Positions 15,602 through 27,513 of a stretch of 64,000 bases of DNA are shown here, one piece after another. The stretch covers positions 62,001 to 126,000 of the forward strand of contig NZ_QNRK01000003.1 in the NCBI RefSeq assembly GCF_003315135.1, in the 5' to 3' direction. This DNA is from Roseiarcus fermentans (GTDB lineage Bacteria; Pseudomonadota; Alphaproteobacteria; Rhizobiales; Beijerinckiaceae). Position 1 is the first letter of the stretch. Each line of letters starts with the position of its first letter. The position numbers and the translations under genes are program-made. The notes below the pieces were generated by a model, which saw only the letters and a list, made by a program, of their open reading frames with translations, made no database searches and was not told the origin of the DNA.

Positions 15602-15892
15602 TCATCCGCCGGGCGCCGCCCTGCCGCAGCCGGACTCCCGGCAGACGAACGCGCCGCGGGCGTTGTCCCACAGCATCGGCTTCGGCGGAAAGACGCAGCG
15701 GCACAGCGGATAGCCGAGGTCTCGGGCCATCGCCGCGCTGGCGAGCTCGAGCGCCCGGCCGGCTTCGTCCAGGCTCCTGCCGATCGCCTCGCTGTCGCGC
15801 CCCCTCGGCATCAGGGCCGAGGCGGTGCGCATCAGGTCGAGGGCGAGCCGCCCTGCCCCCGCCCACGCCGCCGCATGAACCGGATCGATCAT
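15602..15892 (-). CDS. Hypothetical protein with C-terminal cysteine pattern
   Basis: 96 residues from ATG 15892 with GGAGGCGGTC directly upstream. The N-terminal 60 residues are helical (GRSLDEAGRALELASAAMARD). The C-terminus has YPLCRCVFPPKPMLWDNARG then VCRESGCGRA, so four cysteines in two pairs (C-x-C and C-x4-C) that could bind a metal. No family recognised. It is followed by the dsbA-like gene 82 bases downstream on the same strand. Confidence 0.6.
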   Translation of the reverse strand: MIDPVHAAAWAGAGRLALDLMRTASALMPRGRDSEAIGRSLDEAGRALELASAAMARDLGYPLCRCVFPPKPMLWDNARGAFVCRESGCGRAAPGG

Positions 15893-16016
15893 GACCGCCT
15901 CCTCCCCGTCGTGGGCGTCCGGAGAGGGCGCCGCCAGGGCAGGCTCGGTAGCATTTTATTTCTGAAAAGTCAAATCTGTGGTATCGATGAGTTCCGGATA
16001 CTTGAAGGAGCGAGGC

Positions 16017-16436
16017 ATGGCTTTTCAGCCGAACACCGGAGTCGAGGACGATGGACGCAAGCGCAAGCAGAGGTCGAACAGCCAGACGGCGCCGCGCGGC
16101 GCCCTTTCCGGGCGGGCGCCGGCGCACGGCGCGGCGGTCGACGACACGGCCGCGCGCGAGCGGGTCGCGGCGGCGGTCGCGCGCCGCAGTACGGACGCGA
16201 GCGAGGATTTGATCGCCATGCGGATCGCCCGGCTCGACCAGGCGATGCAGGCCGCCCGCCGCGCGATGCGGGACGGCGACCTCGCCGCGCTCGACCGGGC
16301 GGCGAAGATCGCCCGGGAGTACGACCGCTACCACGGCCTCGCGCTGACGCTGGCGCGGGGGATGGCGACGGAAACCGGGGCCGCCGCGCCCCGCGACCGC
16401 CGGACGGCGCATGCGCGCGCGGCGCGGGCGCGATGA
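16017..16436 (+). CDS. Hypothetical basic protein
   Basis: 139 residues from ATG 16017, chosen over a GTG at 15978 because AGGAG lies seven bases before it. The first about 50 residues are basic, Gln/Ser/Arg-rich and disordered (DDGRKRKQRSNSQTAP). Residues about 60-115 form helices (AMRIARLDQAMQAARRAMRD and LDRAAKIAREYDRYHGLAL). The tail is again basic. Composition suggests nucleic-acid binding, and the helical core recalls small phage or plasmid proteins, but no family is recognised. It is preceded by a short A/T-rich promoter-like stretch (TTTTATTTCTGAAAAGTC). Confidence 0.5.
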   Translation: MAFQPNTGVEDDGRKRKQRSNSQTAPRGALSGRAPAHGAAVDDTAARERVAAAVARRSTDASEDLIAMRIARLDQAMQAARRAMRDGDLAALDRAAKIAREYDRYHGLALTLARGMATETGAAAPRDRRTAHARAARAR

Positions 16437-16531
16437 CCGCCGATTCAACGCATGGCGCGGGCGTTCGGGGCGGTTCGGCCGACCTCTTCCCGCTCCCGGG
16501 CGATGACGGGAGAAGGTCGTCGGAACGCCGA

Positions 16532-16879
16532 TCAGATCGCGATCAGCGCCCCGAGCTTCGCGCGCACCTCGGCCGCCGTCTCCGCCGGGACCGCCGCGCC
16601 GATCGGGCGGATCGGCCTTGCGAGCGCATCGAGGCTGCGAAGGTGGCTGAGCAGGATTTCGCCGGCGATCGGAAGGCCGTCGGGCAGGACGACGCTGGTC
16701 GGGAACGGGCGGACTCGCGACGTGATCGGGCAGACGAGCACGAAGCCCGTGTTTCGCGTGAAGGCGGCCGACGATATGACCAGCGCCGGCCGCCGACCCG
16801 TCTGCTCGCGGCCGAGGGTCGGGGCGAACTCGGTCCAGACCAGATCGCCGGCGTCGGGCCAGTGTTCCACGTCGCTCAT
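16532..16879 (-). CDS. mazF: MazF/PemK-family mRNA interferase toxin
   Basis: 115 residues with the PemK/MazF SH3-like barrel pattern. DAGDLVWTEFAPTLGREQTGRRPALVIS contains the usual G-D-x-V-W start and the G-R-R-P-A-L-V motif with the catalytic-type Arg. It continues with LVCPITSRVRPFPTSVVLPD and ends in LRSLDALAR...AKLGALIAI. Family members cleave mRNA at short motifs. It overlaps the antitoxin gene by four bases (ATGA), the standard operon arrangement. The 3' end of this gene is echoed by a 33-bp fragment at 19030-19062. Confidence 0.9.
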   Translation of the reverse strand: MSDVEHWPDAGDLVWTEFAPTLGREQTGRRPALVISSAAFTRNTGFVLVCPITSRVRPFPTSVVLPDGLPIAGEILLSHLRSLDALARPIRPIGAAVPAETAAEVRAKLGALIAI

Positions 16880-17136
16880 TCGTCGAGGCGCTCACGCCCG
16901 CGATCCGGGCCCCAGTCGAAGGCGTCGTGGTAGAGCGCCCGCCACGCTTCCGGCGACTTGCCGGCGAACAAGGCTTCGATTGTGGCTTCGCCTGGCAGCT
17001 TGCGGATGACGACTTCGCCCCCCGACAGGGCTATCTCGACCCGTTCGCCCTCGTTGAGCCGCGCCGCCTCGGCGAGCTCCGCCGGAAAACGGATCGCAAG
17101 ATTCTTTCCCCAACGTCCTACGATCGCGCGCGTCAC
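16876..17136 (-). CDS. mazE: MazE/AbrB-type antitoxin
   Basis: 86 residues from a GTG start with AGGAG ten bases upstream. The N-terminal half is a swapped-hairpin AbrB DNA-binding domain (GRWGKNLAIRFPAELAEAARLNEGERVEIAL). The C-terminal half (PGEATIEALFAGKSPEAWRALYHDAFDWG) is the acidic toxin-binding tail. It represses its own operon and neutralises the MazF-like toxin encoded next to it. Upstream, about 17155-17175, an imperfect A/T-rich dyad (GATATTC...GAGTATTA) could be the autoregulatory operator, but it is weak. Confidence 0.9.
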   Translation of the reverse strand: MTRAIVGRWGKNLAIRFPAELAEAARLNEGERVEIALSGGEVVIRKLPGEATIEALFAGKSPEAWRALYHDAFDWGPDRGRERLDE

Positions 17137-17345
17137 GGCGTGCTCTCTCCTGTAGAAAGATATTCCTAGAGTATTATGGGCTTGCTGTCCACAGGGTTGA
17201 GGGAGGCCGCCGAGAGGGAAACCGGCCGATCGCCGAGCGACTTCGCCCGTGGGCCGCCTCGCACGCCCTCGCGGTGTGCGTTCGGCAGGTCGTCCCCGCC
17301 GGCCGCCGACCCAGCGCCCATGCGCGCGCCGCTGATCGACTCGCT

Positions 17346-17392
17346 ATCGGTAGCTAAACTGAGAAGAATATCTTCGCAGTTTACCTACCGAT
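17346..17392. promoter_or_regulatory. 47-bp near-perfect palindrome upstream of membrane protein/MFS operon
   Basis: The outer arms ATCGGTAGcTAAACTG (17346-17361) and CAGTTTAcCTACCGAT (17377-17392) match at 15 of 16 positions. The inner GAAGA/TCTTC also pair, so 20 of 23 positions are symmetric about base 17369. It lies 60 bp before the start of the small membrane-protein gene at 17452. Size and nested symmetry suggest a TetR-type operator, possibly bound by two dimers. There is no T-run, so it is not a terminator. No tetR-type gene is nearby. Confidence 0.65.
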
Positions 17393-17451
17393 CTGCTAAG
17401 GGTCGGCATGACCGGAGGGACGATCGGGCCCCGCCGGAGAGGGCGGCTGAT

Positions 17452-17781
17452 ATGGCGTGGCTGGATCTTGTTTCCTATCTGTTCGGCGGCGCCTTTCTCC
17501 TCAACGCCGTCCCCCATCTCGTCAGCGGCGTCAGCGGGCGGCCGTTCCAGACGCCGTTCGCCGATCCGCCGGGCCAGGGGCTGTCGTCTTCGACGGTGAA
17601 TGCGCTGTGGGGCTTCCTCAATCTCGTCGTCGGCTATCTGCTCGTCTGTCAGGTCGGCGCTTTCGATCTCAGGAACCTTGTCGACGCGGCGGCGCTCGGC
17701 CTCGGCGCGCTGGCGATGGCGCTCTTTTCCGCGTGGGGGTTCGGGCGGTTCAACGGCGGCAACGCGCCGAAAAGCCCATGA
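17452..17781 (+). CDS. Small multi-pass membrane protein, first gene of exporter operon
   Basis: 109 residues starting at ATG 17452 with GGAGAGGG eight to nine bases upstream; longer in-frame sequence upstream crosses the palindrome and is rejected. Three hydrophobic stretches (LVSYLFGGAFLLNAVPHLVS, ALWGFLNLVVGYLLVCQVG, ALGLGALAMALFSAWGFG) suggest three or four helices. It contains a HLVSGVSGRPFQTPFADPPG loop, probably periplasmic. Family not recognised. Its stop overlaps the start of the MFS gene (ATGA), so the two proteins are made together and may form one transport unit. Probably controlled by the palindrome at 17346-17392. Confidence 0.75.
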   Translation: MAWLDLVSYLFGGAFLLNAVPHLVSGVSGRPFQTPFADPPGQGLSSSTVNALWGFLNLVVGYLLVCQVGAFDLRNLVDAAALGLGALAMALFSAWGFGRFNGGNAPKSP

Positions 17782-19022
17782 TCGCCAGCGGGGTCTTCCG
17801 GTCGCTGCGGTTCTTCAACTACCGGGTGTGGGCCGCCGGCGCCTTCGTCTCCAATGTCGGAACCTGGGTGCAGCGCACGGCGCAGGCCTGGCTGGTCCTG
17901 ACGACCCTCACCCACCACGACGCGAAAGCGGTCGGGGCGGTGATGGCGCTGCAGTTCGGGCCGCAGCTTCTGTTCCTGCCCTGGACCGGATCGGCCGCCG
18001 ATCGCCTGAATCAGCGCAAGCTCCTGATGGCCACGCAGGCGACGATGGGCGCGCTGGCGCTGGCGTTGGGGCTGCTCACGGTCACGGGCCTCGTCCAGCT
18101 CTGGCACGTCTATGTCTTCGCCTTCCTGTTCGGCTCGGCGGCGGCGTTCGACGCGCCCGCGCGCCAGACCTTCGTCGGCGAGCTGGTCGGCGACGCGGAC
18201 CTGTCGAACGCCGTGGCGCTGAACTCGACCTCGTTCAACGCGGCGCGGATGATCGGCCCCGCCGTCTCCGGCCTGATCATCGCCGCCTTCGGCGCCGGCT
18301 GGGCGTTCGTCATCAACGGCGCTTCGTTCGGCGCGGTGCTCGTCTCGCTCGCCGCCCTCCGATTGCCGGACCTTCACCCGATCGCGCGGGCGCGCCGCGC
18401 CCGCGGAAGCTTTGCCGAAGGGCTGCGCTATGTCGCCTCCCGGCCGGACCTCGTGGCGATCCTCGCGATGCTGTTCCTGATCGGAACGTTCGGCCTGAAC
18501 TTCACCATCTTCATCGCCACCATGGCGGTCGGCGTCTTCCACGTCGACGCATTCGGCTATGGCCTCTTGTCGTCGAGCATGGCGGTCGGGACCGTGGCGG
18601 GCGCGCTGCTCGCCGCCGGCCGGGACCGGCCGAGATTCGGCGCGCTGATCGTCGGTTCGGCCGTCTTCGGCCTCGGCTGCGCTTTCGCTGCGGTGTCGCC
18701 GTCGTACTGGGCCTTCGCCGTCGCGCTCGCCGTCATCGGCGTCGCCGCGCTCACCGTCACCAACGTGTCGAACAGCCTGATGCAGCTGTCGACCGAGCCC
18801 GCGATGCGCGGCCGCGTCATGGCGCTGAGGGTCAGCGTCGCCCTCGGCGGCACGCCGATCGGCGCCCCCATCGTCGGCTGGATCGCCGACGCGATGGGTC
18901 CGCGCTGGGCGCTCGGCGTCGGCGCCGCGGCGGGCTTTGCAGCTGCGGTCGTCGGCGCGTTCGCCCTGGCGCGCGGGGCGCACGTGCGGTCGCCGGCCGG
19001 CCCGATGGCGGAAGGCGGCTGA
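17778..19022 (+). CDS. MFS transporter, EntS-like exporter
   Basis: 414 residues with 12 predicted transmembrane segments. The N-terminal region SLRFFNYRVWAAGAFVSNVGTWVQRTAQAWL is the signature of the MFS_3/EntS group, which exports siderophores and drugs. SAADRLNQRKLL is the usual loop 2-3 motif. Central segment FDAPARQTFVGELVG and C-terminal MRGRVMALRVSVALGGTPIGAPIVGWIADAMGPRWAL are also typical of this group. Translation is coupled to the preceding small membrane protein by a four-base overlap. Substrate unknown; efflux controlled by a TetR-like repressor is the most likely arrangement given the upstream palindrome. Confidence 0.85.
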   Translation: MIASGVFRSLRFFNYRVWAAGAFVSNVGTWVQRTAQAWLVLTTLTHHDAKAVGAVMALQFGPQLLFLPWTGSAADRLNQRKLLMATQATMGALALALGLLTVTGLVQLWHVYVFAFLFGSAAAFDAPARQTFVGELVGDADLSNAVALNSTSFNAARMIGPAVSGLIIAAFGAGWAFVINGASFGAVLVSLAALRLPDLHPIARARRARGSFAEGLRYVASRPDLVAILAMLFLIGTFGLNFTIFIATMAVGVFHVDAFGYGLLSSSMAVGTVAGALLAAGRDRPRFGALIVGSAVFGLGCAFAAVSPSYWAFAVALAVIGVAALTVTNVSNSLMQLSTEPAMRGRVMALRVSVALGGTPIGAPIVGWIADAMGPRWALGVGAAAGFAAAVVGAFALARGAHVRSPAGPMAEGG

Positions 19023-19029
19023 GCGGGCT

Positions 19030-19062
19030 TCAGATCGCGATCAGCGCGCCGAGTTTTGCGCG
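19030..19062 (-). pseudogene. Fragment of a second mazF (last ten codons)
   Basis: Thirty-three bases matching the 3' end of the intact mazF (16532-16564) at 30 of 33 positions. Both read R-A-K-L-G-A-L-I-A-I-stop on the minus strand, and all three differences are third-position synonymous changes. Upstream of the matching Arg codon the similarity stops. It lies between the MFS and metH 3' ends. It looks like the remnant of a related toxin gene rather than a recent copy. Confidence 0.55.
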
Positions 19063-19094
19063 GCTCCCGCGAAGACCGGCTTTGCGGGCGGAGC

Positions 19095-22829
<3,735 letters not shown>

Positions 22830-22856
22830 GAGCGGGCCTTCCGAAATCTGCATAAT

Positions 22857-22878
22857 CATATAAACATGTCTTTATATG
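22857..22878. promoter_or_regulatory. Palindrome upstream of metH, probable operator
   Basis: A perfect inverted repeat CATATAAA-N6-TTTATATG, 28 bp upstream of the metH start codon, in a short A/T-rich patch within GC-rich DNA. It resembles the symmetric A/T-rich sites of ArsR-family regulators, some of which (SahR type) control methionine-cycle genes in Proteobacteria. Which regulator binds here is inference; no such gene is in the window. No SAM or cobalamin riboswitch is recognisable in the short leader. Confidence 0.55.
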
Positions 22879-22996
22879 GTGACAAGCTCCCTCGACGGAT
22901 CGAGGCGGTCCGGACCGGACAACGGGGTCCGGCACGCCGGCGCCCGCTTCGCCGGCGCCGTCGCACTCTGGCTTCGCCGCCCGAACCCCACTATGA

Positions 22997-23013
22997 CGAT
23001 TGTGCGACAATCG
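22997..23013. promoter_or_regulatory. Inverted repeat before DMT transporter gene
   Basis: CGATTGT-N3-ACAATCG, perfect 7-bp arms, ending 13 bp before the GTG start at 23027. It could be an operator or a small hairpin near the ribosome-binding region. No -35/-10 pair was clear. Confidence 0.4.
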
Positions 23014-23026
23014 GGACGGTGGGCGC

Positions 23027-23881
23027 GTGACGACTTTCGTCTGGGCGGCGGTTCTGGGCGCGGCCCTGCTGCACGCGCTCTGGAACGCGGTGGTCAAGAA
23101 CGCCGCCGACAAGGTCATGGGTTCGGCGCGGGTGGCGCTGTGGACCGGCGTCGTCGCGACGCTCGTGGCGCTGGCGACGCCGGCGCCCTCCGCCGCGTCG
23201 CTGCCGTTCGTGATCGCGTCGGCGCTGATCCACGTGGTCTACTTCCTGCTCGTCGGCCTGCTCTATCGCAACGCCGATCTGTCGGTCGCCTATCCGATGA
23301 TGCGCGGTCTCGCGCCGCTGGTCGCGACGGCGCTGGCGGCGGTCGCGCTGCACGAAGTCCCGGACCCGGTCGCGCTCGTGGGGGTGCTGGCGCTGGTCGG
23401 CGGCGTGGCGGCGATGGGGCTCTCGGGCCTGGCGGAGCGGCGCATCGACCGCGCGACGCTGGTCGTCGCCCTCGCCAATTCGCTGATCATCGCCGTCTAT
23501 TCGGTCCTCGACGGCGAGGGCGCGCGGCTCGCGGGGCCAGACGCGGCCCATGCCTTCGCTTACAACGCGTGGTCGGACGCGCTGACCGCGGCGCTGTATC
23601 TGCCGGTCGTGATGGCGATGCGCGGCAGGGCCGCGGTCCCCGAGCTTTTCCGCGATCCCGCAGCCAGCGCCTTCGCCGGACTCGCCGCTTTCGGCGGCTA
23701 CGCGATCGTGGTCTGGGCGATGACGCAGGCGCCGATCGGCGCGGTCGCGGCGTTGCGCGAATGTTCGGTGGCGTTCGCGGCGATCATCGGCGTGGCGCTG
23801 CTCGGCGAGCCGTTCAAGGGGACGCGCGCCGGCGCGGCCTTGCTGATCGTCGGCGGCGTGGTCGCGCTCAGGCTCGCATGA
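23027..23881 (+). CDS. DMT-superfamily (EamA) permease
   Basis: 284 residues from GTG 23027 (an in-frame TTG at 23000 lies inside the inverted repeat). There are about ten hydrophobic helices in two EamA halves: the first opens FVWAAVLGAALLHALWNAVVKN, and the second begins at ATLVVALANSLIIAVYSVLDG. Conserved DMT features include the A-x-x-h-x-x-x-N-x-x-x-K first helix and the terminal RECSVAFAAIIGVALLGEPFKG segment with the typical E-P pair. Family members export small metabolites, amino acids or drugs. It is divergent from metH but the palindrome belongs closer to metH. Substrate unknown. Confidence 0.85.
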   Translation: MTTFVWAAVLGAALLHALWNAVVKNAADKVMGSARVALWTGVVATLVALATPAPSAASLPFVIASALIHVVYFLLVGLLYRNADLSVAYPMMRGLAPLVATALAAVALHEVPDPVALVGVLALVGGVAAMGLSGLAERRIDRATLVVALANSLIIAVYSVLDGEGARLAGPDAAHAFAYNAWSDALTAALYLPVVMAMRGRAAVPELFRDPAASAFAGLAAFGGYAIVVWAMTQAPIGAVAALRECSVAFAAIIGVALLGEPFKGTRAGAALLIVGGVVALRLA

Positions 23882-23971
23882 ACCGCAACCCGCGCCCTGC
23901 GGGCGCGCGCGATGAGGCTCGGCGAGCGAATCCCGAAGCGGGTTCGCCCGCCGACGTCTCGCTCCGCGCCG

Positions 23972-25156
23972 TCAGCGCCAGCCCGACGCCGGGCGCCAGC
24001 GCTCCGACATGGAGGAGCCGAGTCGCTCGAGCAGCGATGGCTGGCGCGCCGCCGGAAGGGTTCTCGCAAGCTCCTCCGGATGACCCCGACGCCATTCGCC
24101 CGGCTCCGGGAACGGGATGACGTCGGCGGCGGCGGCTTGCGGCTCGGGCGCCGCCATCGCGGCGGCCGGAGCGGCCGCGTCCGCCTCCGCCGCCCGGTCG
24201 ACGCCCGTGGCGACGATCGACACCCGGACAGCGCCGCAGAGTCGGGCGTCGAAGGTCGCCCCCAGGATGATGTTGGCTTCGTCGTCGACCTCCCGGCGGA
24301 TCCGGCTCGCGGCTTCGTCGAGTTCGTAGAGCGTGAGGTCCTCGCCGCCGGTGATCGACACGAGCAGGCCGCGGGCGCCGCGCAGCGAGGCGTCGTCGAG
24401 GAGGGGATTGGCGATCGCAGCTTCTGCGGCGCGCAGCGCGCGGCCCGCTCCGGTCGCTTCCCCGGTGCCGATCATCGCGGTCCCCGCTTCGCTCATGACC
24501 GAGCAGACGTCGGCGAAGTCGAGATTGACCAGGCCCTCCTTGACGATCAGATCGGCGATGCAGGCCACGCCCGAGCCCATCACGTCGTCGGCCATGGCGA
24601 AGGCGTCGACGAAGGTGGTCCGCGCGCTCGCAATCCGGAACAGATTCTGGTTGGGGATCACGATCAGCGTGTCGACGGCGGTCTTCATCTCGGCGAGCCC
24701 GGCCGTGGCGGCCCGCATCCGGCGGCCGCTCTCGAACTGGAACGGCGTGGTGACGACGCCGACCGTGAGGATGCCCATCTCCCGGGCGGCTCTGGCGATG
24801 ACGGGGGCGGCGCCCGTTCCGGTGCCCCCGCCCATGCCGGCGGTGAGGAAGAGCATGTGGGAGCCGGCGAGCCGGTCGCGGATTTCGTCGAGGGCCTCCT
24901 CGGCTGCGGCCTTGCCGATGTCGGGCTTCGATCCGGCGCCGAGGCCTTCCGTCAGGTGCAGACCCATCTGGATCCGCACGCCGGCGCGCGACGAGGCGAG
25001 GGCCTGCGCGTCCGTGTTCGCCGCCATGAAGTCGACGCCGGCGAGGCCCGAGACGATCATGTTGTTGACCGCGTTGCCGCCGGCGCCGCCGACGCCGCAC
25101 ACCGTGATGCGCGGCTTCAGTTCCCTCAGTCGGGGCGCCTGGGAGTGAATGGGCAT
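23972..25156 (-). CDS. FtsZ paralogue (tubulin-like GTPase)
   Basis: 394 residues with AAGGAGG nine bases before the ATG. The GTPase domain (about 15-325) has the tubulin signature [12 protein letters not shown] at residues 107-118 and the T7 catalytic loop NLDFADV at 211-217, so both nucleotide binding and hydrolysis look intact. After a short Ala/Pro linker the protein ends [21 protein letters not shown]. The conserved C-terminal peptide of canonical FtsZ (D-I-P-A-F-L-R) is absent, and the long linker usual in Rhizobiales FtsZ is missing. No ftsQ, ftsA or mur genes are adjacent. This suggests the second, non-division-cluster FtsZ found in several Rhizobiales, perhaps co-polymerising with the main one but unable to bind FtsA or ZipA. 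Confidence 0.85.
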   Translation of the reverse strand: MPIHSQAPRLRELKPRITVCGVGGAGGNAVNNMIVSGLAGVDFMAANTDAQALASSRAGVRIQMGLHLTEGLGAGSKPDIGKAAAEEALDEIRDRLAGSHMLFLTAGMGGGTGTGAAPVIARAAREMGILTVGVVTTPFQFESGRRMRAATAGLAEMKTAVDTLIVIPNQNLFRIASARTTFVDAFAMADDVMGSGVACIADLIVKEGLVNLDFADVCSVMSEAGTAMIGTGEATGAGRALRAAEAAIANPLLDDASLRGARGLLVSITGGEDLTLYELDEAASRIRREVDDEANIILGATFDARLCGAVRVSIVATGVDRAAEADAAAPAAAMAAPEPQAAAADVIPFPEPGEWRRGHPEELARTLPAARQPSLLERLGSSMSERWRPASGWR

Positions 25157-25391
25157 CGCTCGCCTCCTTTTGTCTGGCCGGGCGTCCGGGCGCCGTTTCC
25201 CCTCCCTTGCGGGAGGGGCGCCGGGCGGCGAAGCCGTCGCAGGCCCGGTCGAAGCCCCCGCGCGCCGCCGCCGGGGCCGGGCGGCCGCCCTGTCGACCGA
25301 GTGTCGGCGCTCATGGTTAACGATTGGTTACGATCGCCGCGTCGATGCGCGCCTGCGACCGTCCGCTCCGGGCGGAAGGCGCGCGCGCCTC

Positions 25392-27197
25392 TCACGGCGC
25401 CTTGCGCCACCACGCGGCGAGGTCGACGCCGAACAGCGGCGTCTTCTCCGGCCTGCCGAGTTTGGCCGAATAGGCGATCCACTGTTCCGGCGCATAGAAG
25501 AACGGGACGATGTAGAAGCCGGAAATCAGCAGCCGGTCGAGCGCCCGGACGGCCGCGACGAAATCGTCGCCGCTGCCGGCCGAGAGGACCGCCGCGATCA
25601 TCGCGTCGATCGCCGGCGAGGCGGCGCCGGCGAAGTTGTAGGCGCCTTCCGCGTCGGCGGCGGACGAACTCCACCGTCCGCGCTGCTCGTTGCCGGGCGA
25701 GGGCGAAGCGGTCCAGGTCCCCGGCGTCATGTCGAAGTCGAAGCGGGCGCGGCGGCGCTGGAACTGCACCTCGTCGACCAGCCGCACGTCGGCCACGACG
25801 CCGATGCGCGCCAGATTGTGGGCGTAGGCGAGGGCGAGCCGCTGCTCCCCGCGCGTCGTCACCATGATCTCGAACGCGAGCGGCGCCCCGCCCGGCGCGA
25901 CGAGCCGCCCGTCCGTCATCCGGTAGCCGGCGCCTTCGAGCCTCTCGATGGCCTCCCGGGCGATCGTGCGATCACGGCCCGAGCCGTCCGACACGGGCGC
26001 GCGCCACGTCCCCTCCATCACGTCGGTTCGCACCGCGCCCGGAAACGGCGCGAGCAGGTCCCGTTCGCGCTGCGAGGCGGGCCGCCCGACCGACGACAGC
26101 GCGCTGTCGTCGAAGAAGCCCTGCGAGCGCCGGTAGGCGCCGGCGTAGAGGTTGGCGTTCAGCCATTCGAAATCGAACATCGAGGCGAGCGCCTCGCGCA
26201 CCGCGGGATCGGCGAACATCGCGCGGCGGGTGTTGAAGGCGAAGCCCGAGACGCCCTTCGGCAGGCCGTCGGGAACCACCGCCCTGACGATCCGGCCGTC
26301 CCGCGCGGCGGGGAATCCGTATTCGGAGCGCCAGCGCCCGGGATCGTCCTCGACCCGGACGTCGACGAGCCCGGCCTTGAAGGCTTCGAACATTGCGCCG
26401 GCGTCGCGAAAATAGTCGATCCGGATCTCGTCGAAATTGTACAGGCCCTTCGCGACCGGCAGGTCGCGCGCCCAGTAGTCGGCGTTGCGCCTGAGCGTCA
26501 GCCGCTGGCCGGGAACCACCTCGGCGACACGGTAGGGGCCGGAGGCGACCGGAATCGTCAGCGTCTGGTCCTCGAAATGCTCGGCGTCGGTGTGGGCGCG
26601 CGACAGCACCGGCATGATCGCGAGCGTCAGCGGCAGCTCCCGGTCGTCGGCGCCGGTCAGGTCGAAACGCACCGTGAGCGGGTCGGGCGCGTCGACGCGT
26701 CTGACGAGACTGTAGGCGGCGCGCTGCTGCGGCCGTCCCTTCGCCCTGAGCAGATTGAAGCTGAACGCCACGTCGGCCGACGTGATCGGCGAGCCGTCGG
26801 AGAATCGCGCCGCGGGGTTGAGCCGGAACGTGATGTGCTCGCGCGCCGGGTCGGTCTCGACGCTCTCGGCGATCAGACCGTAGAGGGTGAAGGGTTCGTC
26901 GGCGGAGCGCATCATCAGCGACTGGTAGACGTTGCCGACGAGCCCTTGCGCCGTCGACAGCGCCTTGACGTTGTAGGGATTGAGGCTGTCGAACGCGCCG
27001 AGATAGGCGAGGTTGAGCCGGCCGCCCTTGGGCGCCTCCGGATTGACGTAAGGGAAATACGGGAAGCCCGGCGGCAGCGCCGGGTCGCCGTGCATGGCGA
27101 TCGCGGCGGCCGGCCCGGCGCGCGCCAGGCCGGCGAGCGCCAGGCCGGCGAGCGCGAACGCCGCAATCAGCAGACATCGAATCGCGAGGCGAACCAT
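25392..27197 (-). CDS. Periplasmic substrate-binding protein, YejA-type (SBP family 5)
   Basis: 601 residues. The start at 27197 was chosen because it yields a signal peptide (MVRLAIRCLLIAAFALAGLALAGLARA); a longer upstream frame is out of character and removed. The mature protein opens IAMHGDPALPPGFPYFPYVNPEAPKGGRL, which is characteristic of YejA (a microcin C/peptide-type binding protein of an ABC importer), and shows SBP_bac_5 motifs such as RFSDGSPITSADVAFSFNLL. The expected yejB/E/F permease genes are not in the window, so it is an orphan or works with a distant transporter. Length matches E. coli YejA. Confidence 0.85.
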   Translation of the reverse strand: MVRLAIRCLLIAAFALAGLALAGLARAGPAAAIAMHGDPALPPGFPYFPYVNPEAPKGGRLNLAYLGAFDSLNPYNVKALSTAQGLVGNVYQSLMMRSADEPFTLYGLIAESVETDPAREHITFRLNPAARFSDGSPITSADVAFSFNLLRAKGRPQQRAAYSLVRRVDAPDPLTVRFDLTGADDRELPLTLAIMPVLSRAHTDAEHFEDQTLTIPVASGPYRVAEVVPGQRLTLRRNADYWARDLPVAKGLYNFDEIRIDYFRDAGAMFEAFKAGLVDVRVEDDPGRWRSEYGFPAARDGRIVRAVVPDGLPKGVSGFAFNTRRAMFADPAVREALASMFDFEWLNANLYAGAYRRSQGFFDDSALSSVGRPASQRERDLLAPFPGAVRTDVMEGTWRAPVSDGSGRDRTIAREAIERLEGAGYRMTDGRLVAPGGAPLAFEIMVTTRGEQRLALAYAHNLARIGVVADVRLVDEVQFQRRRARFDFDMTPGTWTASPSPGNEQRGRWSSSAADAEGAYNFAGAASPAIDAMIAAVLSAGSGDDFVAAVRALDRLLISGFYIVPFFYAPEQWIAYSAKLGRPEKTPLFGVDLAAWWRKAP

Positions 27198-27513
27198 CGC
27201 GGGGAGTTTAGCACCGGGATCGGCGCCGTTGGCGGTTCGGTCGACGAATGCGGCTTTGCGCACGAGGCGGTCGCGCGCGACGGATTCCGGGGGCGAAATT
27301 GTTATTGGATTGTCACGCCGGATATGGAAAGAGAGCGCGCGCCGCGGAGCCGCCTCTGGCGGCGCCGCAGGGTCATAGTGTCGCCGGACGGCTGACCGAA
27401 GGCCCTTGCGGGCGCTCCCGCGATGCGGGACGGCGCGGGCGCGCGACAGATCGCTTGGGTTCATGACCGCTCGGGTCAAGAGATCACTTGGGTACGGCTT
27501 GAAAGGACGATTG
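27198..27513. other. Intergenic region between yejA-like and ialB-like genes
   Basis: About 315 bases with divergent genes on both sides, so it should carry two promoters. A slightly A/T-rich stretch (GAAATTGTTATTGGATTGTC, near 27295-27314) is the most promoter-like part, but no clear hexamer pair was identified. No coding sequence with a credible ribosome-binding site was found. Confidence 0.35.

Noticed and set aside
15202-15894. Plus-strand protein opposite the dsbA-like gene
   Set aside because: Shadow of the minus-strand gene, Arg/Pro-rich and without a ribosome-binding site.
22830-22856. SAM or cobalamin riboswitch in the metH leader
   Set aside because: Only about 30 bases separate the palindrome from the start codon and no riboswitch core can fit.
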